A stretch of 12,389 nucleotides of DNA, taken from assembly GCA_946491915.1 (NCBI GenBank), contig CAMLYR010000040.1, positions 1 to 12,389 on the forward strand. Direction: 5' to 3'. This document shows, piece after piece, positions 1 to 6,826 of this stretch. The stretch's first letter is position 1. Each line of letters starts with the position of its first letter. The notes under the pieces are model-generated. The model did not search any database, was not told the DNA's origin, and worked only from the letters and a program-made list of their open reading frames with translations. Source of the DNA: an uncultured Clostridium sp. (GTDB lineage Bacteria > Bacillota_A > Clostridia > TANB77 > CAG-508). Made by a program: the position numbers and the translations under genes.

Positions 1-146
1 GTATTAAATATAGGATAAAAAATAATCTGATACAAAACTTTTCTTTGTATATAATATATATAAACATATTTTTTAAAATTTTACAATATCATTATTATCA
101 CTTTTCATCGCAAAATTCGACAAAATCATTTCTAAGCAGAGCAAAA

Positions 147-177
147 TGTCGCATAGACAAACGAACCTAATGCGACA
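147..177 (-). repeat. 31-base inverted-repeat element, left copy
   Basis: An 8-base arm TGTCGCAT and its exact complement ATGCGACA enclose a 15-base loop. Read on the minus strand, this copy is identical over all 31 bases to the copy at 12291-12321, which reads on the plus strand, so the two lie in opposite orientation at the two ends of the locus. On the minus strand it follows directly after the operon terminator and is itself followed by a short T run. It could be a REP-like palindromic element, a back-up terminator or a recombination site. The repeat is certain; its role is unknown. Confidence 0.85.
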
Positions 178-223
178 AAAAAGAACCATAATTACCAAGA
201 TATGATTGGAAATTATGGTTCTT
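177..223 (-). terminator. Rho-independent terminator closing the operon
   Basis: AAGAACCATAATT (181-193) is a perfect 13-base inverted repeat of AATTATGGTTCTT (211-223). Inside it, CCAA pairs with TTGG after one mismatch, leaving a 7-base loop. On the minus strand the stem runs into six T residues, and on the plus strand into four, so it may work in both directions. It lies about 50 bases beyond the stop of the last minus-strand gene and marks the end of the transcript. Confidence 0.9.
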
Positions 224-271
224 TTAATAGTATAATAACTTAAATACCTTTAATTATTTTATATTTTGCTA

Positions 272-1594
272 CTAAGGTTCTTCTTCATCTCCATCGTCTG
301 CTGTACCTGGTTTGCTTAATCCAACGTTAATGGTTAATCCTCCACCTAGTGAAGCATAGTTGATACAGTCAACGTCTTGTCCTTCTAGCCATACATACAT
401 TCTCATATGGATATATTTACCTGGTGCAATTGAGAAATCAGTTGTACCATCTTTAACACTCTTTAATTGTACTGGAGCTGATATTGTCCCTGAGTTGTCT
501 GTTGTAACTGTGTTTTGTTTTACTAATCCTGCTGCTGTTGCTCCTGTGTCCCAATCATATATATTATTAATAGTACCTGTTGATGCACTTGTTAAAGCAT
601 ATGTAGGTAATTTCATTTCAGCTGTAAATTTGTTTGTTGCTGGTATACTATATGTTCCTTGGTCTGCTTCTGAAAATGTTACTTTGTTATTGTTTTGTAC
701 AATGTAATCAACATGTGCTGCATATTTTGTTACTACTGGACTAGGATCTCCATTTGTTTGTTGTGCACCATTTGCATTTGGTTCCCAAATTGCAACATCT
801 GTTATTTTACGTTCAGCACCAGTTGTAGCTTCTAAGATTTGGCTTTGACTTGGTGTGTTACTTACTAATGTTTGATTTGCTAAATCTGTATCTTCATCAA
901 ATATAGCAAAAGCCACTCTTAATGTATTTTGTAATCCTGTTGATTCTTTTGATGTTGTGTCTAAAACAATTGATGAATTTGTTTCAAGTCTAAGTAAGTC
1001 ATTTGTGTGACCTGTAATAGCTGTTTCTGATGAAGAGTTTTGTAAGAATAAATCAATTGCATAAAATCCTTTTTCTGCTCCAGTAGCATCTGTAGTCATA
1101 TTGGTAATACTACTTAATTTAATTCCTTCTGTATTTTCTCCTCTGTACATATTTAAGTCAGTTAGACCAATTCCTTCATTTTGTTGTGCTGTTGTTGAAA
1201 CTGGTAATAATTCACTTGGTATAAAATTTGTACGTCCCCAAGCATCTCCATCTTCAGTTTTCCATGGATTTAATAAAGATACCTTATCATCAGATATATC
1301 GTCTTCTGTTGTAGTACCATCATCTGTCCAATTATTTTGTGTATTTGTTTGTGCGAAATATGCTTGTGCATTATTTGATAAATCAATTTGATTTGCCCAG
1401 TTTAGAGCATCTAATGAAACTTGTAGACCTTCTGCTACATTTACTTGACCATGTAGTCCACTTAAAGTAACGTTTTTCTGCGTAGAGAACCACGCATATG
1501 TTGATACAATCAATAAGATTGCTGTAAATGCTACTAATAAAATTAACGCATTTAATCTTTTTCTTGAGTTTCTTTCATTGTTTACTTCTCTCAT
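272..1594 (-). CDS. Large SipW-type exported surface protein, probable major subunit
   Basis: This 440-residue protein has a short basic N-terminus, a membrane segment at about residues 15-32, and the motif STYAWF at 31-36. Cleavage after Ala34 is predicted by a SipW-like peptidase, as in TasA/camelysin-type proteins. The rest is a Thr/Asn/Ser-rich, beta-type extracellular region with one cysteine (Cys410), inside YVWLEGQDVDC (400-410), followed by a GGG turn and an acidic tail. That signature recurs in the neighbouring 266-residue protein, so the two are related. The ATG is preceded by AAGGGAG at good spacing. It is the last gene before the terminator, about 120 bases after its relative, and is probably transcribed from the consensus promoter at 2566-2594. 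A fibre or surface-layer subunit is an inference from the family; binding partners cannot be read from the sequence. Confidence 0.85.
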   Translation of the reverse strand: MREVNNERNSRKRLNALILLVAFTAILLIVSTYAWFSTQKNVTLSGLHGQVNVAEGLQVSLDALNWANQIDLSNNAQAYFAQTNTQNNWTDDGTTTEDDISDDKVSLLNPWKTEDGDAWGRTNFIPSELLPVSTTAQQNEGIGLTDLNMYRGENTEGIKLSSITNMTTDATGAEKGFYAIDLFLQNSSSETAITGHTNDLLRLETNSSIVLDTTSKESTGLQNTLRVAFAIFDEDTDLANQTLVSNTPSQSQILEATTGAERKITDVAIWEPNANGAQQTNGDPSPVVTKYAAHVDYIVQNNNKVTFSEADQGTYSIPATNKFTAEMKLPTYALTSASTGTINNIYDWDTGATAAGLVKQNTVTTDNSGTISAPVQLKSVKDGTTDFSIAPGKYIHMRMYVWLEGQDVDCINYASLGGGLTINVGLSKPGTADDGDEEEP

Positions 1595-1657
1595 TTTTTT
1601 CTCCCTTTCTTTCTTTTATTTTTTATATATAAACTTAAAAATTTAAAGACATTTTAT

Positions 1658-1680
1658 CTTTTGTGATTTTTTCACAAAAG
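1658..1680 (-). other. Stem-loop between the two surface-protein genes
   Basis: CTTTTGTGA and TCACAAAAG form a perfect 9-base stem with a 5-base loop, in the 121-base gap between the 266-residue and 440-residue genes. No T run follows on the minus strand, so it does not look like a full terminator. It may stabilise the 5' end of a processed downstream mRNA or cause partial attenuation, which would set the ratio of the two proteins. The stem is seen directly; the role is inferred. Confidence 0.5.
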
Positions 1681-1715
1681 TTTAGCATTGTTTTGCAAAC
1701 TTGCATAAACATATT

Positions 1716-2516
1716 TTATCGTTCATCTTGTGGTATTTCATCTTCTTGTAAAATATGCTCTTCTGTCAATGTCATATGCATTTTGATTTCTCCACCGATT
1801 AAATCATCTAAGCATTCAGGATCATCTCCCTCTACCCAAACGACAACTGTCCATTTATCAATGTCTCCTACTTCAAAATTTTCTGTCAAATCTAACATAA
1901 CTGTATCTTCATCTTTAAAAGGTGTTGTTTCAGGTTCAGGCTCTCCTGTTTCTCTGTTGTTCTTTGCATATACGACTCTTTCTCCATTTTTAAATACCAT
2001 AACTCTGATTGCCTCATCTACATTTCTTACAACATCATCTATTTTTATGGTTGTCCAATAATTGATAACATCTTGTCCCATATTTTCTGCATAAAATGTA
2101 TAGGCTATGTAATTTCTTCCATTATGTGAGCCATTTCCTTCGTTGTCAATATCTTCTGGTAACCAATCTATAGAAATATCTGTAAAAAATTCTATGTCTT
2201 TTGATCTTAAAAATGTTCTTGTATATTTGTTTTCAGGATCTTCGTAAATAACTAATCCACTTTCTCTTCCATATTCACTATCTAATGTTACAGTGAAATT
2301 TTCTCCTCTATAAAATATGGCTAGTATAATATATACATTAATTAACAATAAGATAATGAGTGCTAAAAATATTTCAAAGGCGATACGTCTCTTTTTTTTC
2401 CTTTTTTCCTTTTTTGCCTTCTTTTCTAGTTTTTCACCAAGTGTTGCTTCATCAACTTGTTCTTCAAGTGTTGGTGTATCTTCCATTTGTACATTTGTTG
2501 TTTCTTCATTTGCCAT
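1716..2516 (-). CDS. Membrane-anchored surface protein sharing the 440-residue protein's C-terminal signature
   Basis: This 266-residue protein starts with a cytoplasmic segment of about 44 residues, first acidic and then very lysine/arginine-rich. One membrane helix follows (about 46-69), then an extracellular domain. Unlike its neighbours it has no TYA cleavage motif after the helix, so it probably stays anchored as a type II membrane protein. VVWVEGDDPEC (225-235) followed by GG aligns with YVWLEGQDVDC plus GGG in the 440-residue protein, and in both proteins the cysteine is the only one. The ATG has AGGTGA just upstream. It is the first gene after a perfect-consensus promoter. An anchor or assembly role for the larger protein, comparable to TapA beside TasA in Bacillus, is a functional analogy and not demonstrated homology. 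Confidence 0.75.
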   Translation of the reverse strand: MANEETTNVQMEDTPTLEEQVDEATLGEKLEKKAKKEKRKKKRRIAFEIFLALIILLLINVYIILAIFYRGENFTVTLDSEYGRESGLVIYEDPENKYTRTFLRSKDIEFFTDISIDWLPEDIDNEGNGSHNGRNYIAYTFYAENMGQDVINYWTTIKIDDVVRNVDEAIRVMVFKNGERVVYAKNNRETGEPEPETTPFKDEDTVMLDLTENFEVGDIDKWTVVVWVEGDDPECLDDLIGGEIKMHMTLTEEHILQEDEIPQDER

Positions 2517-2565
2517 ACTATCACCTAAGTTCCTTAAAATATTTTTTCCAACATTTTATACTAAA

Positions 2566-2594
2566 ATTATACTCAGTCTTCTTTTTTTTGTCAA
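2566..2594 (-). promoter_or_regulatory. Perfect-consensus sigma-A promoter
   Basis: On the minus strand TTGACA (2594-2589) and TATAAT (2571-2566) are separated by exactly 17 bases, a full match to the vegetative promoter consensus. The start of transcription would fall near 2559, leaving a leader of about 43 bases before the ATG at 2516. It drives the two surface-protein genes separately from the genes upstream. The gap 2517-2688 holds this promoter and its upstream repeats; no terminator is visible there, so read-through from upstream is also possible. Confidence 0.9.
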
Positions 2595-2599
2595 CGAAT

Positions 2600-2632
2600 T
2601 TGTTATTACATTTTTATTACATTTTTGTTACA
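2600..2632 (-). promoter_or_regulatory. Three 11-base phased repeats upstream of the -35 box
   Basis: On the minus strand the units TGTAACAAAAA, TGTAATAAAAA and TGTAATAACAA follow each other without gaps, at 11-base steps. The last unit ends five bases before the -35 hexamer. A period close to one helical turn places every unit on the same DNA face. This fits either phased A-tracts acting as an UP element or bend, or a multi-site operator for a regulator recognising TGTAA. The periodicity is seen directly; the function is inferred. Confidence 0.6.
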
Positions 2633-2688
2633 ATTTTCCTATTAATTCACCATTTTATTACTTATTTATCTGCCAACGTATTGTATGT

Positions 2689-3393
2689 TTAGTTATCTCG
2701 ACTTGGATGAATCATAGAGCTTGTTATCTTTACAGTAATTTCTATTGCCTTAGAAGGATCATTTGCTTCATCTTGGTAATAGGCATATGCATCTTTTCCA
2801 AACTTTGTATCTAATATATCTTTTGCTAGATTTTCATCCTCTGTACCAGTTCCTTGATAGTCCCAACTAGCATGAAACTGAAATGTTGCTCCAGCAGCTG
2901 GCGTTGTTGTATCATCTACATATTCTCCATCTAATCTTGTTTTATCATATGTATAGCTGATATGAAAAGGATATTGTGTGTCATCTGCAAATATATTGAC
3001 TGTGTTTCCTTCTGTTCTGATAATACCATCTTCTAGTAACGTATCTAGCACATCTTGACCAAATACTTTTACAGCAGTTAGTTCATATTTGATGCTTGTA
3101 CTGGTTGTACTCATATTTAGAATTCGCACCGTGTCTTCTCTTTCTGGCATGCCTGGATATAGTTGATCGATTGTAAAGGTAACAGTTTCATCTAATATTT
3201 CTTCACCATCCACATAATATCGAACATCCCAAGGTGTGATATTTGCTTCTAATCCATTCATATCCACTGGTTGATTTGATTGAAACCACGCATAGGTATT
3301 TATTATTAATATTACTGAGAATATCAAAATTAGTAAAATTCTAACTGGCATACTTCGCTTTTTTATTCGTCTAAATTCACGTAATATGTTCAT
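2689..3393 (-). CDS. TasA/camelysin-like SipW-dependent exported protein
   Basis: The 234-residue product has a basic N-terminus, a membrane segment at about residues 17-31, and NTYAWF (32-37), predicted to be cut after Ala35. The mature part begins with a beta-rich stretch containing ITPWDVRYYVDGEE (52-65) and a LYPGM motif (78-82). This pattern, a W-D-V strand and then L-x-P-G-x before a conserved strand, is familiar from TasA/CalY-type proteins. The ATG follows GGAGG at close spacing and lies 15 bases after the 288-residue signal peptidase gene, so processing by that enzyme is likely. It is the last gene before the internal promoter. A minor subunit or fibre-tip role is possible but not shown. 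Confidence 0.8.
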   Translation of the reverse strand: MNILREFRRIKKRSMPVRILLILIFSVILIINTYAWFQSNQPVDMNGLEANITPWDVRYYVDGEEILDETVTFTIDQLYPGMPEREDTVRILNMSTTSTSIKYELTAVKVFGQDVLDTLLEDGIIRTEGNTVNIFADDTQYPFHISYTYDKTRLDGEYVDDTTTPAAGATFQFHASWDYQGTGTEDENLAKDILDTKFGKDAYAYYQDEANDPSKAIEITVKITSSMIHPSRDN

Positions 3394-3408
3394 AATACCT
3401 CCATTTCA

Positions 3409-4275
3409 TCATTTGTTTTTTCTATTTCTCCCCTTTTTCTCTTCTGATTTATTTTTTGTATTGTTTACTGTCTTATCATAATATTGTCTCATTTTTTCAT
3501 TTATCATTTTTTCATGTATTGTCTTTTCCATCTCCTCATCATTATCCTTTTCATCTTCTTCGTCTATGTAGTCTTCATTTTCAGTAAACTCATCCTGTTC
3601 TTCCATATCATCATATGCCTCTTCTTCAAATTCATCTTCTATATCTTCCTCTATTTCTTCATCAGGAAAATCTTCCTCTGCTTCCTCACTTATATTGGCA
3701 ATTCGTTTTACTTTGCGTTTTTTACTTTTTTTAGGTGTATTAAATGCTACAAATACATTTAATACCAAAATGATAATGATAAAAAATACGGAATATATAT
3801 TTGTTGCTAAATTATACAATATTGTCAAAATATTCGCTTTTAATTTTACAACACCATATATTTGGTCCCCTTTAATTTGAGGATCTTCAACACTATTACT
3901 TTGTAAACCTTTTGCACGGAAAATTAAATTTCCATTTTCATCTGTGTCTATTCCTATAACATTATGCATGATGATTTTTCCTGCATATTCGCCAGTTTTA
4001 CCCAAATATACAATATCATCTCCAATTTTAATGTCTTTTGGATCCACTTCTTTACTGATAACAACTTCTCCAACTTCATATTCAGGCTCCATACTTCCTG
4101 TAATAACTCTAAATATCCTATAACCACCTATTGACTGATTACTGTTTGTTACTTTTTGTAGAATAATTACCATTGCTAAGATTAGAGCCATTATGACAAG
4201 TAGTTGATATAATATGATTAGTACAATTTTTATTATTTTTTTTGCATTGCTTTTTTGTCTGTTCTTTTCCCTCAT
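3409..4275 (-). CDS. SipW-like (ER-type) signal peptidase I with acidic C-terminal tail
   Basis: This is a membrane serine peptidase of 288 residues. It has an N-terminal membrane helix (about 15-40), RVITGSMEPEY with the nucleophile at Ser61, and IIMHNV with His104 in place of the lysine base of ordinary bacterial enzymes, which is the Ser-His arrangement of SipW and ER peptidases. Asp131 or Asp137 may complete the site. A second membrane region (about 146-178) is followed by a basic stretch and a long, strongly acidic tail (about 197-250), then a basic end. The tail is unusual for this family and may dock to a cytoplasmic partner. Arg, which normally follows the catalytic His, is replaced by Asn. 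The gene starts 3 bases after the 206-residue peptidase stop, with GAGGG overlapping that stop, so the two are translationally coupled. Confidence 0.85.
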   Translation of the reverse strand: MREKNRQKSNAKKIIKIVLIILYQLLVIMALILAMVIILQKVTNSNQSIGGYRIFRVITGSMEPEYEVGEVVISKEVDPKDIKIGDDIVYLGKTGEYAGKIIMHNVIGIDTDENGNLIFRAKGLQSNSVEDPQIKGDQIYGVVKLKANILTILYNLATNIYSVFFIIIILVLNVFVAFNTPKKSKKRKVKRIANISEEAEEDFPDEEIEEDIEDEFEEEAYDDMEEQDEFTENEDYIDEEDEKDNDEEMEKTIHEKMINEKMRQYYDKTVNNTKNKSEEKKGRNRKNK

Positions 4276-4278
4276 ACT

Positions 4279-4899
4279 TTAACCCTCTATCTTATAATTA
4301 TCTCTCAATTTTTTTATCTCATATTTTTTTCTTTTGATTTTTCTATTGTTTATTACATTATCTCTAAAATTAACTAAGATACATATAATCACAATCAGAA
4401 TACATACATTGATAAATCCTCTAATATTTTGTATGTAATTTACTATTTTACCTATTTTAGGAATCGTAAATACGACTTTACCATATATGTTCTGTATATC
4501 TACTGGTTCTATATCTTCTACTTCGTTGTTATCCCCCTTAGTAATAATTTGTTTTTCCCCTTTTTCTTGTATCATTTCTGATATCCTATGTGAAATAATT
4601 CTATCCCCTTGCTGAAAGGTTATAATGTCTCCTTTTTTTAATTCTTCTAAATTGCAACTTCTTACAATCGCTAAATCATCTTTGTAAAATGTTGGTTCCA
4701 TACTTTCGGAAACAATATTAAACATGTATATTCCAAAAATATGTGTTTTTTCTTCTATTGATAGAATTAAATTTATGATAAAAAGAACAATTAAACTAAT
4801 TAGTATAATAAATTTTATAATCTTTTTAGTTCTTTTTTTATGCTTTATTTTGTTAGAAATTTTTTCAACATCATATTCCAATTTTGCTCTCAGCTCCAT
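4279..4899 (-). CDS. SipW-like (ER-type) signal peptidase I, short form
   Basis: The 206-residue membrane peptidase has a basic N-terminus, a membrane helix (about 27-47), the box NIVSESMEPTF with Ser66, IISHRI with His104, and ITKGDNN (119-125) with Asp123. These match the catalytic Ser-His-Asp arrangement of SipW-type enzymes. A second helix (about 161-177) ends in a lysine-rich tail. Glu at position 65 in SESMEP differs from the Gly usual there and may alter substrate choice. It lies 15 bases after the coiled-coil gene and 3 bases before the next peptidase. The ribosome binding site before the ATG is poor (AAAGAAAA), so expression may depend on coupling to the gene upstream. It probably cleaves one or more of the TYA-motif proteins here; which one cannot be told. 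Confidence 0.85.
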   Translation of the reverse strand: MELRAKLEYDVEKISNKIKHKKRTKKIIKFIILISLIVLFIINLILSIEEKTHIFGIYMFNIVSESMEPTFYKDDLAIVRSCNLEELKKGDIITFQQGDRIISHRISEMIQEKGEKQIITKGDNNEVEDIEPVDIQNIYGKVVFTIPKIGKIVNYIQNIRGFINVCILIVIICILVNFRDNVINNRKIKRKKYEIKKLRDNYKIEG

Positions 4900-4914
4900 T
4901 ATTTTCTTTTGTCT

Positions 4915-6543
4915 TTATTTTTTGATCATTTCTTTGACATTCATGATAAATTCTAAGTCTTTGATAGAAAATTTACTTTTTTGAATATTATTATAATTGT
5001 TTATAATTTTCACCTTTCTGATTAAATCTTCTATACTGTCTTCTTCAAAATTTTCTTTTGAAAGTTGCATTCCTAATAATTTATATTTATCTTTTATGAT
5101 GATTGATAAATCTTTCGTATCACTAATTTTTACATGATTGATGACTGTAAAATTAGAAAAATTAATAAAGTTTCTTATTTTTTCAGCAGTTTCTCCAATT
5201 TCTTTGTCTGTGATATCTTCATTATTTTTTATCATTGCCTTAGCCATGTATCCATAATAACTACCTGCAAATTTTAGTACATCAAGCAATGATGATGTTT
5301 CGTCTAAATTTTGAAGTATATTTTGATTTATCATTTCGTCATCTAATTGCATATATGTCTTTTTTAAATCTAAAATCAAATTGTTTCTTTGTAAAATTGC
5401 AATACTGTCTTTCTTTTCTTCTGCTTTTTTTCTTTCAAAAAATCCTTTGCTTGGTTTTTCAATTTTAGAATTTAATTTGAATATTTCTGCTTGCAATTTT
5501 TTAACTTCTTCTTTTAATAACTCATATTGTGTTTTCTTAGCTTTTTTATCTTTTTTATCTTTATTTACTTCTGCGTTTTTTAATAGCTCTTGTCTGGTTT
5601 GCAATACTTGTTCCACTAAAAATTTATATTCCAAATATTTTGCATATTCTGTTAAATTGGTGTTCAATTTATCGATATTTTCGTCTATCTCATCTTTTTC
5701 GATATCTGATAAGTTTGTAACATCTTTACCTGATAATTCTGAATATAATCTTTTATAGTTATCTTCTTTATAGTCATTGATATTTAAGCTACCTGTAAAG
5801 AATTTATCCAAAATGTTTTTATTATCTGTCTCTTCTATTTGATTTTTCTGTTTTATGAATTCTGCTTTTTTTTCAGCGACCTCTTCTACAGTTAATGAAA
5901 GTCCTTTTAAAATTTCTTGTGCTTTTTCATTATAAAATCTATCTATTTGGCTTTCATATTTATCGTAAATATATCTTATATTTACATATAAATGTGATAC
6001 CACCTCTGAACAGCCCCAATATACTTTTTCAAACTGATTCTTTACTGCTTCTGAATTAATATCTCCATTATAGGCTTCTCTTAATAGAACCTCCATATAT
6101 TTCTTGGCATATTCACTGATACAAAAATCCTCTGCTGTTAATTTGATTCCTACTCTTTCAAATTGTTTCACACTGAAAATGAGTTCTTTGTTTAATCTTT
6201 CCAAATTGCTTTTATAATACCCATTGACATTATAAATCACACGATCTAAGCCCATTTTTTCGAATGATGATCTTATATCTGTATTTTTTTCAGCTGTATC
6301 ATATTTCAAAATTTCTTGCTCTATTTGAGGAATCTCTTTATTTTCTTCAACAGTCGTCAATTCATCATATCTAGTTTCTATTTCTTTTAGCAATTTTTCA
6401 TTGAGATTTTCGTATTTTTCAGTCATATCACTTATGGTTTTTAATAATGTTTTGATTGCTTTTATACCATTTCTTGGCAATACGGAAATGACTTCTTTAT
6501 CTGTTGTAATTTGTTTTTCTATATTTTCTACTAAATCTTTCAC
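4915..6543 (-). CDS. Large helical/coiled-coil protein of unknown function
   Basis: This 542-residue protein is not recognised. It is highly charged and predicted by eye to be almost wholly helical. Coiled-coil-like stretches lie near residues 36-65, 195-240 and, most clearly, 316-400, where a run of lysines (about 324-337) precedes heptad-like EEVKKLQAEIFKLNSKIEK (345-363). There is no signal peptide or membrane helix, so it is probably cytoplasmic. It starts at GTG, preceded by GAGGAGG at ideal spacing, and the GTG overlaps the TGA of the 45-residue gene. Its place between the small gene and two signal peptidases suggests a scaffold or adaptor on the cytoplasmic side of the membrane, perhaps with the AAA+ ATPase. 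That role is inferred from context only. Confidence 0.75.
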   Translation of the reverse strand: MKDLVENIEKQITTDKEVISVLPRNGIKAIKTLLKTISDMTEKYENLNEKLLKEIETRYDELTTVEENKEIPQIEQEILKYDTAEKNTDIRSSFEKMGLDRVIYNVNGYYKSNLERLNKELIFSVKQFERVGIKLTAEDFCISEYAKKYMEVLLREAYNGDINSEAVKNQFEKVYWGCSEVVSHLYVNIRYIYDKYESQIDRFYNEKAQEILKGLSLTVEEVAEKKAEFIKQKNQIEETDNKNILDKFFTGSLNINDYKEDNYKRLYSELSGKDVTNLSDIEKDEIDENIDKLNTNLTEYAKYLEYKFLVEQVLQTRQELLKNAEVNKDKKDKKAKKTQYELLKEEVKKLQAEIFKLNSKIEKPSKGFFERKKAEEKKDSIAILQRNNLILDLKKTYMQLDDEMINQNILQNLDETSSLLDVLKFAGSYYGYMAKAMIKNNEDITDKEIGETAEKIRNFINFSNFTVINHVKISDTKDLSIIIKDKYKLLGMQLSKENFEEDSIEDLIRKVKIINNYNNIQKSKFSIKDLEFIMNVKEMIKK

Positions 6544-6677
6544 GAATTTTCCTCCTCTAACTTTTTAACGGTTTCATATTCGCCATTTAAAAATTTCAAA
6601 AAGCTTTCTACTTGTTTTTGGGTATCTAATAATTCATCATTTTCTAAATTAGATGTTTTTATATTTTTTAATTCCAC
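6540..6677 (-). CDS. 45-residue hypothetical protein coupled to the coiled-coil gene
   Basis: A short reading frame starts at GTG (6677-6675), behind GAGGTGAG six bases upstream, and runs to a TGA that overlaps the GTG start of the next gene (GTGA overlap). The product is acidic and helical, with stretches such as LLDTQKQVESFLKFLNGEYE, and has no membrane segment. The strong ribosome binding site and the overlap argue for real translation; the frame is closed directly upstream (TGA at about 6717). It could be a small subunit or stabiliser of the 542-residue protein, whose own ribosome binding site lies inside this gene. No family is recognised. Confidence 0.65.
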   Translation of the reverse strand: MELKNIKTSNLENDELLDTQKQVESFLKFLNGEYETVKKLEEENS

Positions 6678-6732
6678 AAAACTCACCTCTTTTTTTATCT
6701 TTTCATTGTTACTATTTCAAAGTTAATTTACT

Positions 6733-6769
6733 AAATCCTTACATCCCATGTCATTAAGTCAAAGGATTT
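6733..6769 (-). other. Long-loop inverted repeat in the leader of the 45-residue gene
   Basis: AAATCCTT (6733-6740) and AAGGATTT (6762-6769) form a perfect 8-base stem around a 21-base loop, which itself contains ACAT-CCC-ATGT. It lies in the 149-base gap 6678-6826, upstream of the 45-residue gene. No T run follows on the minus strand, so termination is unlikely. A leader structure or operator is possible. Confidence 0.3.
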
Positions 6770-6781
6770 TTCTTCTTTCGC

Positions 6782-6811
6782 AATATATAACACATTAACA
6801 ATTGTTTTCAA
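6782..6811 (-). promoter_or_regulatory. Candidate promoter for the coiled-coil/peptidase gene group
   Basis: On the minus strand TTGAAA (6811-6806) is followed at 16 bases by TATATA (6789-6784), with an extended TG one base before it, or at 18 bases by TATATT. It lies in the longest gap in the upstream part of the locus and would give a leader of about 100 bases before the 45-residue gene. The match is good but not perfect, and AT-rich DNA yields chance matches. Confidence 0.35.
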
Positions 6812-6826
6812 GTCTGAACAGTCATT

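Noticed and set aside
1..146. Promoter or gene in the left edge
   Set aside because: The stretch is very AT-rich with several loose -35/-10 matches and one 7-base inverted repeat (ATACAAA/TTTGTAT near 31-51). None stands out, and no frame with a ribosome binding site is visible.
2317..2814. Plus-strand frame of 165 codons, and other plus-strand frames such as 360-707
   Set aside because: They lie opposite well-supported minus-strand genes or cover the promoter gap, lack ribosome binding sites, and encode Phe/Ser/Ile-rich low-complexity sequence expected from the complement of A-rich coding DNA.
6733..6769. Terminator after the 247-residue gene
   Set aside because: The stem is only 8 bases, the loop is 21 bases, and no T run follows on the minus strand, so it is listed only as a possible leader structure.
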